Of a stretch of 64,000 nt of DNA, positions 18,961-28,450 are shown piece after piece. The DNA comes from Qipengyuania flavescens. Lineage in GTDB: Bacteria; Pseudomonadota; Alphaproteobacteria; Sphingomonadales; Sphingomonadaceae. The position numbers and the translations under genes are program-made. How positions within the stretch are numbered: the first letter of the stretch is position 1; each line of letters starts with the position of its first letter. Location of the stretch: positions 496,001 to 560,000 of the forward strand of contig NZ_JARULD010000002.1 of the NCBI RefSeq assembly GCF_029688735.1, read 5' to 3'. The notes under the pieces are model-generated. The model did no database searches, was not told the origin of the DNA, and saw only the letters and a list, made by a program, of their open reading frames with translations.

Positions 18961-19371
18961 CGACGATGGTGGATAAGCAGAGTGTGACGAAGGTGGCGGA
19001 AAAACGGGCCATATCCCGACATTCTCAGTGAATGTGCCTGCAATTCCGATCAGGATCGACATGCCAAGCGTCCCGACCAGCATTCCCGACCACGAGAAAT
19101 CACCGCCTGTGAAAGCATCGGCCGCCACCATGATCGGAAAGAGTATCCAGCCGAAGCAAAAATACAGAAAGCCTCTTTTCAGATCGAAATCCCATACTTT
19201 CTTGGGCAGATTTTTCCGGTCGTAGAACGTTGCCACCATAGCAAGGCAAACTGCCAAAATGAACGCCAAGCGCTGGACGACATTCCAGTCATCTTGGCCC
19301 GATTTTGTGATTCCGCCGAATATAAGCAGCCCTACGAAAATCAGCGCACCGATAATCTTACGCGGATTCAC
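18949..19371 (-). CDS. Small membrane protein between trpB and trpA
   Basis: Unrecognised, 140 residues. It starts at a GTG overlapping the trpB stop (GTGA at 19368-19371), so it is translated with trpB. It has about four hydrophobic segments: [53 protein letters not shown] and a [15 protein letters not shown] segment. The last 20 or so residues are Pro/Ser-rich and come from DNA leading into the palindromic repeat at 18942, where the stop codon falls in the hairpin loop. The original C-terminus was therefore probably altered by insertion of the repeat. No function is proposed. Confidence 0.62.
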   Translation of the reverse strand: MNPRKIIGALIFVGLLIFGGITKSGQDDWNVVQRLAFILAVCLAMVATFYDRKNLPKKVWDFDLKRGFLYFCFGWILFPIMVAADAFTGGDFSWSGMLVGTLGMSILIGIAGTFTENVGIWPVFPPPSSHSAYPPSSPRT

Positions 19372-20582
19372 ATCTCCACCCCCAACCGTTCGGCGACGGT
19401 AAAGATGTCCTTGTCGCCGCGTCCGCACAGGTTTGCGAGGATTACGCTATCCTTCGGCATGTCCTTCGCGCGCTTGGCCACTGCCGCAATCGCATGGCTT
19501 GGTTCCAGCGCAGGAATGATGCCCTCGGTGCGGCAGAGCAGCTGGAAGGCCTCCAGTGCCTCTTCATCGGTGATGGCGGTGTATTCCACCCGGCCCGAGT
19601 CTTTCAGCCAGGCATGTTCGGGGCCGATGCCGGGATAGTCGAGGCCGGCGCTGATCGAGTGGCCTTCGGTTATCTGGCCGTCCTCGTCCTGCAGCAGATA
19701 GGTCTTGTTGCCGTGGAGTACGCCGGGAAAGCCGCCGAGCAGGCTGGCGGCATGTTCGTCGCCATCGAGGCCGTGCCCTGCCGCCTCGACGCCGAGCATC
19801 TTCACGTCGGGATCGTCGAGGAAGGGGTGGAATAGGCCGAGCGCGTTGGAGCCGCCGCCAATGGCTGCCACCAGCAAGTCTGGCAGGCGACCGATGCGGT
19901 CCTGCATCTGCTGGCGGGCTTCCTTGCCGATCACGCTCTGGAAATCGCGGACGAGCTCTGGATAGGGATGCGGACCGGCGGCGGTGCCGATGATGTAGAA
20001 GGTGTCGTGTACATTCGCGACCCAGTCGCGCAGACCTTCGTTCATCGCGTCCTTCAGCGTGCCGCGACCGCTGGTGACCGGCACGACTTCCGCGCCGAGC
20101 AGCTTCATGCGGAAGACGTTGGGCGACTGGCGCCGAACGTCCTCCGCGCCCATGTAGATGACGCAAGGCAGGCCGAAACGCGCGCAGACGGTGGCGGTGG
20201 CGACGCCGTGCTGGCCCGCGCCGGTTTCCGCGATGATGCGCGTCTTGCCCATGCGGATCGCGAGCAGAATCTGCCCGATGCAATTGTTGATCTTGTGCGC
20301 GCCGGTGTGATTGAGCTCGTCGCGCTTGAACCAGACCTGCGCGCCGCCAAGCGCCTCGGTCAGCCGTTCCGCGAAATAGAGCGGGGAGGGGCGGCCGACG
20401 TAATGTTCGAGAAGGTCGTCGAACTCGCGCCGGAATTCGGGATCGGCCTGCGCGGCGCGATATTCACGCTCCAGGTCGAGCACGAGCGGCATCAGCGTCT
20501 CGGCGACATAGCGGCCACCGTAATCGCCGAAATGCCCGCGCTCGTCTGGCTGTTTGCGGAAGGAGTTTGCCTGGTCTGTCAT
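19368..20582 (-). CDS. trpB: Tryptophan synthase beta chain
   Basis: A PLP enzyme joining indole and serine. The PLP lysine lies in [15 protein letters not shown], the phosphate cradle is GGGSNALG, and [16 protein letters not shown] plus GRGDKD at the end are typical. The ATG at 20582 overlaps the trpF stop (ATGA), so the 7-codon longer in-frame extension is unlikely. 404 residues. Confidence 0.97.
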   Translation of the reverse strand: MTDQANSFRKQPDERGHFGDYGGRYVAETLMPLVLDLEREYRAAQADPEFRREFDDLLEHYVGRPSPLYFAERLTEALGGAQVWFKRDELNHTGAHKINNCIGQILLAIRMGKTRIIAETGAGQHGVATATVCARFGLPCVIYMGAEDVRRQSPNVFRMKLLGAEVVPVTSGRGTLKDAMNEGLRDWVANVHDTFYIIGTAAGPHPYPELVRDFQSVIGKEARQQMQDRIGRLPDLLVAAIGGGSNALGLFHPFLDDPDVKMLGVEAAGHGLDGDEHAASLLGGFPGVLHGNKTYLLQDEDGQITEGHSISAGLDYPGIGPEHAWLKDSGRVEYTAITDEEALEAFQLLCRTEGIIPALEPSHAIAAVAKRAKDMPKDSVILANLCGRGDKDIFTVAERLGVEM

Positions 20583-21220
20583 ATCTGGCGAGCCGCTTTG
20601 CAAAATGCCGCGACCTTGTCCACGTCCTTGACGCCCGCCGCGCTTTCGACGCCGCTGGAGGTATCGACCAGCGGCGCACCCGTTTCGGCGATCGCCTGCG
20701 CGACATTGGCCGGCGACAGACCGCCTGCCAGACCCCAGCCGGTCTTGCCGCGCCAGCCGGAAAGCAGGGACCAGTCGAACCGCAAGCCCATGCCGCCGGG
20801 CAGGGCGGCGTCTTTCGGCGTCTTTGCATCGAACAGCAGCAGGTCGGCGGTGCCGCGATAGGTATCAGCTTTTTCGACGTCGGTCTTCGAGGCGATCGGC
20901 AAAGCCTTCCAGACCGGTAGCCCGAAGCGCTCTTTCACCTGCGCCACGCGTTCTGGTGTTTCCTGGCCATGCAATTGCACCGCATCGAGCCGACCCGCGC
21001 CGATCGCATCGCGGAGCAGACCGTCGTCGGCATCGACGAACAGCCCGACCCTGCCGATCTTGCCTCCGCCGCGCGCCGCCAGCGCTGCCGCAGCATAGGT
21101 ATCGACATGGCGCGGCGAGGGCGGGAAGAACACGAGGCCGACGAAATCGGCCTCTGCCGCCACCGCTGCATCCAACGCCTCGGGCGTCGATATCCCGCAG
21201 ATCTTGATAGCTGTCCGCAT
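20579..21220 (-). CDS. trpF: Phosphoribosylanthranilate isomerase
   Basis: Third step of the tryptophan branch. The N-terminal KICGIS has the catalytic Cys, the family's [13 protein letters not shown] follows, then VQLHGQE, a LLFDAKTPK segment with the catalytic Asp, and [12 protein letters not shown] for phosphate binding. It sits between pyrF (7 bases upstream) and trpB (4-base overlap). 213 residues. Confidence 0.96.
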   Translation of the reverse strand: MRTAIKICGISTPEALDAAVAAEADFVGLVFFPPSPRHVDTYAAAALAARGGGKIGRVGLFVDADDGLLRDAIGAGRLDAVQLHGQETPERVAQVKERFGLPVWKALPIASKTDVEKADTYRGTADLLLFDAKTPKDAALPGGMGLRFDWSLLSGWRGKTGWGLAGGLSPANVAQAIAETGAPLVDTSSGVESAAGVKDVDKVAAFCKAARQI

Positions 21221-21227
21221 GGCTGGG

Positions 21228-21902
21228 CTAGAGCGTCGCTTCGATGTCGCGCGCGGCCTGCACGGGATCGTCCGCGCGGCTGATCGGGCGGCCGATCACG
21301 AGCACGCTGGCGCCGTCGTCGCGCGCTTGCCGGGGTGTGACGACGCGCTTCTGGTCGCCGGCCGCGCCACCGGCCGGGCGCAGGCCGGGGACGACGAAGA
21401 AGCCGTCCTTCCACTGGTCGTGCACGGCCTTCACTTCCTGGCCCGAACAGACGATGCCGTCGAGCCCGGAGTCCTGCGCCAGTTCCGCCAGCCGCATCAC
21501 GTGATCGTGCGCGCTGCCTTGGATGCCGGTGCGTTCGAGATCGCGGTCGTCCATGCTGGTGAGCATTGTCACGCCGACCACCTTGGTGTGCTCGCCTGCG
21601 GCGGCCTTCGCGTCTTCCAGCATGGCCCGCCCGCCGCTCGCATGGACGGTGACAATGGAGGGTTCCAGCACGTGGATCGCCTGCATCGCGGCGGCGACGG
21701 TGTTGGGGATGTCATAGAGCTTCAAATCGAGGAAGATCGGCAGGCCGAGCTGGCCGATCATGTGCACCCCGTGCGCCCCGTGCGCGCAAAAGAACTCCAG
21801 CCCCAGCTTGATCCCGCCGACATGGCCCTTGACGGATTTCGCAAGGTCGATCCCTTCGCGCAGGCGCGGGACGTCGAGGGCGAGATAGACGGGATTGCTC
21901 AT
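21228..21902 (-). CDS. pyrF: Orotidine 5'-phosphate decarboxylase
   Basis: Makes UMP from OMP. The catalytic charged network is in FLDLKLYDIPNTV (Asp-Lys-x-x-Asp), with VHASGGRAML and a late VIGRPISRADDPVQAA phosphate-binding segment. The ATG overlaps the stop of the LapA-domain gene by 4 bases. The lapA-pyrF-trpF-trpB order is typical of alphaproteobacteria. 224 residues. Confidence 0.96.
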   Translation of the reverse strand: MSNPVYLALDVPRLREGIDLAKSVKGHVGGIKLGLEFFCAHGAHGVHMIGQLGLPIFLDLKLYDIPNTVAAAMQAIHVLEPSIVTVHASGGRAMLEDAKAAAGEHTKVVGVTMLTSMDDRDLERTGIQGSAHDHVMRLAELAQDSGLDGIVCSGQEVKAVHDQWKDGFFVVPGLRPAGGAAGDQKRVVTPRQARDDGASVLVIGRPISRADDPVQAARDIEATL

Positions 21903-22288
21903 CGCGGGCTCTTGGGTTCCGGATCGACGGGATTGGCAGGTTCGGGCGGCAAGTCGCTACGCGGCGTCGTGGCGGGACTTGTGGCGGGAGCGGGGGCGTG
22001 ACCGGTGGCGGGACTCGCATCGGGAGCATCGCTCTTCGGCGCGGCCATGCGCGTGGTCGCCGCCTCCAGCGCGTTGACGCGGCGGGTCATGCGCCACTTC
22101 GCCGTCCGGTGGATCAGCCACATCGGAATGAGGCCGAGCAGGAAGGCGACGATCACCAGCGCCGGCAGTTTCGTCTCCAGCACGATGTTCGACCAGATCT
22201 GCACCTCCACCGGCTTCCAGTTGAAGAAGCTGAACGCGAGCAGGGCGAAAAGCAGCAGGACCCAGACGATGGTGCGGACGATCTGCAT
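21899..22288 (-). CDS. LapA domain (DUF1049) membrane protein
   Basis: Two transmembrane helices (TIVWVLLLFALLAFSFFNW and LPALVIVAFLLGLIPMWLI) around a short loop with the VEVQIWSNIVLETKLP pattern of the LapA domain. This domain is linked to lipopolysaccharide transport and assembly in enterobacteria. A cytoplasmic Arg-rich stretch and an Ala/Pro-rich tail of about 45 residues follow. Joined to pyrF by ATGA. Its role in this organism is inferred from the domain only. 129 residues. Confidence 0.85.
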   Translation of the reverse strand: MQIVRTIVWVLLLFALLAFSFFNWKPVEVQIWSNIVLETKLPALVIVAFLLGLIPMWLIHRTAKWRMTRRVNALEAATTRMAAPKSDAPDASPATGHAPAPATSPATTPRSDLPPEPANPVDPEPKSPR

Positions 22289-22360
22289 TGTGGTTCGGCT
22301 CCCGATGTATCCTTTGCTATAGTGCTAGGCCGCGAGAGCGCGCCCGTCCAGAGAGAGGGT

Positions 22361-23671
22361 TCAGCCGAACACCCGCGCGAAGATCGTGTCGACATGCTTG
22401 AAGTGGTAGTCGAGATCGAAGCGCGCCTCGAGTTCCTCATGCGACAGGGCGGCAGTCACTTCCTCGTCCTGCTTGAGCAGGTCGAGCAGCATCAGCCTGC
22501 CGTCCGATTCCCACACTTTCATCGCATTGCGCTGGACGAGGCGATAGGCATCCTCGCGGCTCACGCCGTTCTGGGTAAGGGCGAGCAAGACGCGCTGCGA
22601 ATGGATGAGGCCGCCCATGCGGTCCATGTTCGCCTGCATGCGCTCGGGATAGACCAGCAGCTTGTCGACCACGCCGGTCAGGCGCGCAAGTGCGAAGTCG
22701 AGCGTGATCGTCGCGTCCGGACCGATGAAACGCTCCACCGACGAATGCGAGATATCGCGCTCGTGCCACAGCGCCACGTTCTCCAGCGCTGGCAGGGCAT
22801 AGGCGCGGATCATGCGCGCCTGGCCGGTGAGGTTCTCCGTCAGGATCGGGTTGCGCTTGTGCGGCATCGCGCTCGAACCCTTCTGGCCCTTGGAAAAGAA
22901 CTCCTCGGCCTCGAGCACTTCGGTGCGCTGCAGGTGGCGCACCTCGACGGCCAGCCGCTCGATGCTCCCGGCGATGACCGCGAGGGTGGAGAAGTACATC
23001 GCATGGCGATCGCGCGGGATGACCTGGGTGGAGACAGGCTCCGGCTTCAGGCCCAGCTTTTCTGCGACATATTCCTCGACGCGGGGATCGATGTTGGCGA
23101 AAGTTCCGACAGCGCCCGAAATGGCGCAGGTCGCGATTTCCTCGCGGGCGGCGAGCAAGCGGGTCTTGCAGCGATCGAATTCGGCATAGGCCTGCGCCAG
23201 CTTCAGGCCAAAGGTCACCGGCTCTGCATGGATGCCGTGGCTGCGCCCGATGGTCGGCGTGAACTTGTGCTCTTCCGCGCGGCGCTTGATGGCGTCCAGC
23301 AGGTCGTCGAGATCGGCGAGCAGGATATCGGTCGCGCGCGCCAGCTGCACCGCCAGCGTGGTGTCGAGGACGTCGCTGCTGGTCATGCCCTGATGCATGA
23401 AGCGCGCTTCCTCGCCGACATTCTCGGCCACCCATGTGAGGAAGGCGATCACGTCGTGCTTGGTCACCGCTTCGATCGCATCGATCGCTTCGACATCGAT
23501 CTTCGGATCGGTCGCCCACCAGTCCCACAGCGCCTTCGCCGCGCTCTTCGGGACCACACCCAGCTCGCCCAGCTTTTCCGTCGCATGCGCCTCGATTTCG
23601 AACCAGATGCAATATTTCGCTTCCGGCTCCCACAGGGCGGTCATGTCGGGGCGGGCGTAACGGGGGACCAT
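22361..23671 (-). CDS. purB: Adenylosuccinate lyase
   Basis: Acts twice in purine synthesis, on SAICAR and on adenylosuccinate. It shows the fumarase/aspartase superfamily signature GSSAMPHKRNPI with the catalytic Ser loop, TIGRSHGIHAEPVTFG (catalytic His) and HQGMTSSDVLDT. It starts MVPRYARPDM like other PurB proteins. 436 residues, normal length. Confidence 0.97.
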   Translation of the reverse strand: MVPRYARPDMTALWEPEAKYCIWFEIEAHATEKLGELGVVPKSAAKALWDWWATDPKIDVEAIDAIEAVTKHDVIAFLTWVAENVGEEARFMHQGMTSSDVLDTTLAVQLARATDILLADLDDLLDAIKRRAEEHKFTPTIGRSHGIHAEPVTFGLKLAQAYAEFDRCKTRLLAAREEIATCAISGAVGTFANIDPRVEEYVAEKLGLKPEPVSTQVIPRDRHAMYFSTLAVIAGSIERLAVEVRHLQRTEVLEAEEFFSKGQKGSSAMPHKRNPILTENLTGQARMIRAYALPALENVALWHERDISHSSVERFIGPDATITLDFALARLTGVVDKLLVYPERMQANMDRMGGLIHSQRVLLALTQNGVSREDAYRLVQRNAMKVWESDGRLMLLDLLKQDEEVTAALSHEELEARFDLDYHFKHVDTIFARVFG

Positions 23672-23783
23672 GGGCGGGGCTCCGGTTTGGAATGGCGGGA
23701 GGATGCGCCGCAGCCGCTAGGCGCGGAGACAATATTGCGCAAGGGTGCGAAGCGACACGAACTGGCGAACAAGCTTGTCTGGG

Positions 23784-24497
23784 TCAGATCAATCCCTTGG
23801 CGCGCAGCGAGACATGCCCGCTGCGCCCGACGATCACGTGATCGTGCACCGTCACGCCGAGCAGGCGGCCGGCTTCGGCAATCCGCTGGGTGATCTGGAT
23901 GTCGGCGCGGCTCGGCTCCGGATTGCCGCTCGGGTGGTTGTGCACCAGGATCAGCGCGGTCGCGCCGATGTCGAAGGCCTTGCGGATCACCTCGCGCGGG
24001 TGGATCGCGGCCTCGTCGATCGAGCCGTCGCCGACATGATGGTCGAGGATCAGGCGGTTCTGCGTGTTGAGATAGAGCACGCGCACGCGCTCCACCGTGA
24101 GATGCGCCATGTCGACCGCGAGATAGTCGAGCAGCGCCTGCCAGCTGCCGAGCACGGGCTTGTTCTCGACTTCGCCACGCGTCATGCGGCGGGCGGCCAG
24201 CGCGACCGAGTGGAGCGCCGCCGCGCTGGTTTCGCCCATACCCTTGACCTGCTTCAGCGCGCCCAGCTCGGCGTTGAGAACGGCGGAGAACGAGCCGAAA
24301 TGCGCGATCAGGCGCTTGGCGAGCGGCTTGGTATCGCCCTGGCGGAAGGCGGCGAAGAGGAGATACTCAAGCAGCTCGTAATCGGCGAGGGCTTCGGCAC
24401 CGCCGGTCAGCATCCGCTGGCGCAGCCGCTCACGATGGCCGGCCCCGGCGTGGCTCGCCGCTGATTTACTATTCTCCGGCAAGCGAAACCCCGTCAC
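23784..24497 (-). CDS. radC: RadC-family JAB/MPN domain protein
   Basis: It has an N-terminal helix-hairpin-helix region (LADYELLEYLLFAAF, LKQVKGMGETSAAAL) and a C-terminal JAB1/MPN metalloprotease-like domain with the zinc motif HNHPSGNPEPSRAD. The historical link to DNA repair in E. coli RadC has been questioned, so the role is open. It starts at GTG 24497. Divergent from the ydbH-like gene, with 55 bases between the starts. 237 residues. Confidence 0.93.
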   Translation of the reverse strand: MTGFRLPENSKSAASHAGAGHRERLRQRMLTGGAEALADYELLEYLLFAAFRQGDTKPLAKRLIAHFGSFSAVLNAELGALKQVKGMGETSAAALHSVALAARRMTRGEVENKPVLGSWQALLDYLAVDMAHLTVERVRVLYLNTQNRLILDHHVGDGSIDEAAIHPREVIRKAFDIGATALILVHNHPSGNPEPSRADIQITQRIAEAGRLLGVTVHDHVIVGRSGHVSLRAKGLI

Positions 24498-24552
24498 TTC
24501 GATTCAATTACTTGCATTGCCTTTGGCGCGGCTTGCGCGCAAGTGTGCCGCA

Positions 24553-27500
24553 ATGGCAAGCGCTGGCATCGACGATTTGGGCGAGGAAGGGGCGCAGCCT
24601 GCCCGATTGCGTCCGCGCTGGCGCAAGAAACGCTGGATGGTGCCTGCGACGCTGGCGTTGCTCGCCGTCGCCGCGCTGCTCGTCGCGTGGTTCAGCCGCT
24701 ACAGCATCGCCGAGGATTTCGTCGCCGACCAGCTCGCCGCTAACGGCCTGGAAGCGACCTATGAAATCGAGCGGGTCGGTGGGCGCACGCAGATAATTTC
24801 CAACCTCGTGGTCGGCGATCCGGACGCACCGGATTTGACTGTCGAGCGGGTCGTGGTTCGCCTGCGCCACCGGCTCGGCTTGCCGGAAATCGCTTCGGTG
24901 AGGCTGGTGCGTCCGCGTCTGTTCGGAACCTATCGCAATGGCGAGCTGAGTTTCGGTGCGCTCGACCCGGCGATCTTTAGCGACAGCGACGAGCCGGCGG
25001 GACTGCCTGCGCTGAATGTCGCCGTCGAGGACGGGCGGGGATTGCTGGAAACCGATTACGGCCCTGTCGGCCTCAAGGTCGAAGGCGCGGGCCAGCTGGA
25101 CGATGGCTTTGCCGGGATCATCGCTGCGAGTGCGCCCGAACTTGCCTTCGGCGGGTGCGCCGCGACCGGTGCCACGGCCTATGGCGATGTGACGACCGAC
25201 GGCGGCCAACCGCGCTTCAGTGGGCCGGTGCGCTTTGGCCGGCTGGCGTGCGAGGACACCGGGCTGGCCCTTGCGGATTACGACTTCGAACTCGACGCCT
25301 CGCTGGACGGAGAACTTTCCGGCGCGCAACTGGCAGCACGTATCGAAGGCGGAGCTACGCGCCTCGCCGACTATTCGGCGGATGGCGTCACGGGGACGGT
25401 GCGCGCCAGCGTTCCGGGGGAGACAGTGTCGGTCCGCTATGCACTGGTCGGTCGCAGCATCGAAAGCCCCCAAGCGCTGGCCGCGATCCTCTCGCTCGAG
25501 GGGCAGGGACGCCTGCGCTCCGATTTCGAGCGTGTTCAGCTCGAGGGTCGTCTCGAAGGCAATGGCCTGCGCCCGGGCGCGCAAATGCTTTCTTCCTTCC
25601 AGTCGTTGGCCGAGGTCGGCGACGGGACACTGGTGGAGCCGATCGTCCGGCAGATCGCGGGAGCGTTGCAGACCAAGGCCAGGGGCAGCGCGCTGGAAGC
25701 CGATTTCCGCTTTCGCAGCACCGGCGACAACCTCGCACTGATCCTCCCGTCCGCGCAGCTGTCGAGTGGCAGCGGCGAGCGCGTCGTATCGCTCTCGCGC
25801 TTCGAATATGGCACGGAGGGCGGCGGCGCACCGCGTTTGTCAGGCAACATCGCGACCGGCGGCACCGGCATGCCGCGAATCAACGGGCGGATGGAGCAAT
25901 CGTCGCGCGGCGCTTCGGTCTTCCGCCTGTCGATGGAGCAATACACGGCCGGAAACTCGGCTCTGGCCATTCCGCAGCTGAATGTGTTCCAGGCCCCCGA
26001 TGGCGTCGTCCGCTTTGCCGGTCGGGTCGAGGCCTCCGGCCCGCTGCCCGGCGGCGCGACCGAGAACCTGCGCATCCCGGTCGACGGACGGTGGCAGTCC
26101 GGCGGATCGTTGGCGCTGTGGAACAGCTGCACGCCGATCGCTTTCGACCGGCTCGAACTCGCCAATCTTCGCTTCGAGCGGAAGGGATTGACCATCTGCC
26201 CGGCCAGCGGTCGATCCATCGTGTCGAGCGGTCCCGGAGGATTGCGGGTCGCGGCAGGCACGAGCGCTCTCGATCTCGAAGGCTTCCTCGGCGAGACCCC
26301 GATCCGCATCGCGAGCGGGCCGGTGGGGCTGGCCTATCCCGGCGTCATGACGGCACGCGCACTCGACATATCGCTCGGGCCGGCAGACACGGCGAGCCGC
26401 TTCCGCATCAGCGATCTCACCGCGCGCTTCGGCAGGGATATCGCCGGGACCTTCGACGACGCCGAAGTCGCGCTGGCCTCCGTTCCGCTCGATATCAGGA
26501 ATACCAGCGGCAATTGGTCCTATGCCAATGGCGCGCTGGCCATCTCGGACGGCGTCTTCCGCCTGTTCGACCGGCAGGCTGACGCGCGCTTCGAGCCGCT
26601 CGACGCCCGCGACGCGCGCTTGACGCTAGTCGACAATGTGATCGACGCGAATGCCGTCCTGCGTCACCCGGCGAGCGACCGGGTGGTGACCGAAGTCGAT
26701 ATTCGCCACGATCTGTCGAGCGGAGCGGGTTATGCCGACCTCGATATTCCGGGCATCCTGTTCGACGGGCAATTGCAGCCGGACGAGCTATCACGGCTTG
26801 CCCTGGGCGTCGTAGCCAATGCCGATGGGGTGGTAACAGGCACAGGCCGGATCGACTGGTCCCCCGCTGGCGAAGTGACCAGCACCGGCAGCTTCTTCAC
26901 CGAAGACCTCGATTTCGCAGCCGCCTTCGGGCCGGTGACTGGCGCCAGCGGGACGATCCGGTTCACCGATCTGCTCGGCCTGACCACCGCGCCCAACCAG
27001 CGGCTGCGCGTCGCTGCGGTCAATCCGGGGATCGAAGTACTCGATGGCGAGGTCGAATTCGAATTGCGAGGTGGCGAGGTGCTCGCCGTGGCAGGGGGCA
27101 GCTGGCCCTTCATGGGCGGCCAGCTCTATTTGCGGGATGTCGACTTCAATATCGGGGCAAGCGAGGAGCGGCGCTACATCTTCGAGATCGTCGGCCTCGA
27201 AGCCGCGCAATTCGTGGCGCAGATGGAGCTGGAAAACCTCTCCGCGACGGGCAAGTTCGACGGCACCGTTCCCATCGTCTTCGACGCCAACGGCAATGGG
27301 CGGATCGATACAGGCGTGCTCATTTCCCGCGAGCCCGGCGGCAATATCTCCTATGTCGGCGAACTGACCTACGAAGACCTATCGCCGATCGCCAATTTCG
27401 CCTTCGATGCGCTGAAGAGCCTCGATTACCGCCAGATGCGCGTGGTGATGGAAGGGCCGCTGACGGGCGAAATCGTCACGCGCGTGCGCTTCGACGGGGT

Positions 27501-27786
27501 CAGCCAGGGCGAGGGTGCCTCGTCCAACTTCATCACCAAGCGCCTCGCCGCGCTGCCGCTGCAGTTCCGGATCAACATTCGGGCGCAGTTCTACCAGCTG
27601 CTGACGAGCATGAAGGCGCTCTACGATCCGTCTGCCGTGCGCGATCCGCGCGAGCTGGGGTTGCTGTCCGACGACGGCGAGCGCCTCTTGCGACGCAGCA
27701 TCACCGGCGAGGAAGCCGAACCCGATATCGACCCGGCGGACCTCGTCCCCGATGAACCCACCATTCAGCAGCAGGAAAGCGAATGA
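24553..27786 (+). CDS. ydbH: YdbH-like intermembrane bridge protein (AsmA/TamB superfamily)
   Basis: A 1077-residue protein with one N-terminal transmembrane helix after a basic stretch (WMVPATLALLAVAALLVAWF, about residues 29-48) and a very long beta-rich periplasmic body, as in AsmA-like proteins that form a hydrophobic groove for phospholipids. The C-terminal part (PNQRLRVAAVNPGIEVLDG, GQLYLRDVDF, LENLSATGKFDGTVPIVFD) resembles the YdbH domain. Next come a YnbE-like lipoprotein gene (ATGA overlap) and a YdbL-like gene, exactly the E. coli ydbH-ynbE-ydbL order, which supports the call. In E. coli these form an inner-to-outer membrane bridge redundant with TamB and YhdP. ATG 24553 chosen; a TTG at 24517 gives a worse N-terminus. 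Confidence 0.88.
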   Translation: MASAGIDDLGEEGAQPARLRPRWRKKRWMVPATLALLAVAALLVAWFSRYSIAEDFVADQLAANGLEATYEIERVGGRTQIISNLVVGDPDAPDLTVERVVVRLRHRLGLPEIASVRLVRPRLFGTYRNGELSFGALDPAIFSDSDEPAGLPALNVAVEDGRGLLETDYGPVGLKVEGAGQLDDGFAGIIAASAPELAFGGCAATGATAYGDVTTDGGQPRFSGPVRFGRLACEDTGLALADYDFELDASLDGELSGAQLAARIEGGATRLADYSADGVTGTVRASVPGETVSVRYALVGRSIESPQALAAILSLEGQGRLRSDFERVQLEGRLEGNGLRPGAQMLSSFQSLAEVGDGTLVEPIVRQIAGALQTKARGSALEADFRFRSTGDNLALILPSAQLSSGSGERVVSLSRFEYGTEGGGAPRLSGNIATGGTGMPRINGRMEQSSRGASVFRLSMEQYTAGNSALAIPQLNVFQAPDGVVRFAGRVEASGPLPGGATENLRIPVDGRWQSGGSLALWNSCTPIAFDRLELANLRFERKGLTICPASGRSIVSSGPGGLRVAAGTSALDLEGFLGETPIRIASGPVGLAYPGVMTARALDISLGPADTASRFRISDLTARFGRDIAGTFDDAEVALASVPLDIRNTSGNWSYANGALAISDGVFRLFDRQADARFEPLDARDARLTLVDNVIDANAVLRHPASDRVVTEVDIRHDLSSGAGYADLDIPGILFDGQLQPDELSRLALGVVANADGVVTGTGRIDWSPAGEVTSTGSFFTEDLDFAAAFGPVTGASGTIRFTDLLGLTTAPNQRLRVAAVNPGIEVLDGEVEFELRGGEVLAVAGGSWPFMGGQLYLRDVDFNIGASEERRYIFEIVGLEAAQFVAQMELENLSATGKFDGTVPIVFDANGNGRIDTGVLISREPGGNISYVGELTYEDLSPIANFAFDALKSLDYRQMRVVMEGPLTGEIVTRVRFDGVSQGEGASSNFITKRLAALPLQFRINIRAQFYQLLTSMKALYDPSAVRDPRELGLLSDDGERLLRRSITGEEAEPDIDPADLVPDEPTIQQQESE

Positions 27787-28046
27787 GCGCTATGACAAAC
27801 GGCAAATTGACGGACCGCGCGCGCGCTGCGACAAGCCTTGCGATGCAGGGGGATTGCAAAGCACGCAGGTTCGCACGGATGGCGGTGGTAGCGCTCGTTC
27901 CGCTCGGTCTGGCAGGATGCATCACGGTGAATGCGCCCGAAGAGCCGATCGTGATCGAGCTGAACGTCAACATCCGGCAGGAAGTGATCTATCGCCTGGC
28001 GGAAGACGCGGGCAATACGATCGAAGAGAATGCGGATATTTTCTGA
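27783..28046 (+). CDS. ynbE: YnbE-like lipoprotein
   Basis: A short protein with a lipobox (VALVPLGLAGC, lipidated Cys near residue 42) and a mature part of about 45 residues beginning ITVNAPEEPIVIELNVNI. That segment matches YnbE, an outer membrane lipoprotein that adds beta strands to the end of YdbH. The ATG overlaps the ydbH stop by 4 bases. The 30 residues before the signal helix look non-conserved, so a start at the internal ATG 27843 is possible. Confidence 0.85.
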   Translation: MSAMTNGKLTDRARAATSLAMQGDCKARRFARMAVVALVPLGLAGCITVNAPEEPIVIELNVNIRQEVIYRLAEDAGNTIEENADIF

Positions 28047-28450
28047 TGGATGACATGATGACCAAGCGAATTTCCAAGGGCCTGCTGGCAGGCGTCGCCA
28101 TCGCGACCGCCATCGGCGGCCTCGCGACCCCGGCCTTCGCCCAGCGCGATCCCGCCTATGCCGCCGCGCGCTCCGCCGGACAGGTAGGCGAGAAGATGGA
28201 CGGCTACCTCGGCATCGTCGGTGCGAGCACGCCGGAGCTCCAGCGCCTCGTCAACGATATCAACATCAAGCGCCGCGCGGTTTACGCCGAGCGCGCAAAG
28301 GCGACCAATGCGACGCTGGAAGAATATGCCCTGACCGCCGGTTGTCAGGCGATCCTTGCGACTTCGCCCGGAGAAAAGTATCAAGCGCCTAGCGGTAGCT
28401 GGGAAACCCGCACGAGCGCACCGCCCATGCGGGATTCGCGTTGTCCCTAG
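28046..28450 (+). CDS. ydbL: YdbL family periplasmic protein (DUF1318)
   Basis: Signal peptide (KGLLAGVAIATAIGGLATPAFAQ) followed by a 100-residue domain with GQVGEKMDGYLGIV, VNDINIKRRAVYAERAKATNATLEEYALTAG and a C-terminal GEKYQAPSGSWETR. This is the DUF1318/YdbL pattern. In E. coli YdbL is the periplasmic partner that keeps YnbE from uncontrolled multimer formation. The ATG shares one base with the ynbE stop (TGATG). The stop is followed at once by the repeat array at 28451. Confidence 0.88.
   Translation: MDDMMTKRISKGLLAGVAIATAIGGLATPAFAQRDPAYAAARSAGQVGEKMDGYLGIVGASTPELQRLVNDINIKRRAVYAERAKATNATLEEYALTAGCQAILATSPGEKYQAPSGSWETRTSAPPMRDSRCP

Noticed and set aside
21998..23893. Open frame of about 630 codons opposite purB and the lapA gene
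   Set aside because: Crosses two confident genes on the other strand and shows no family features.
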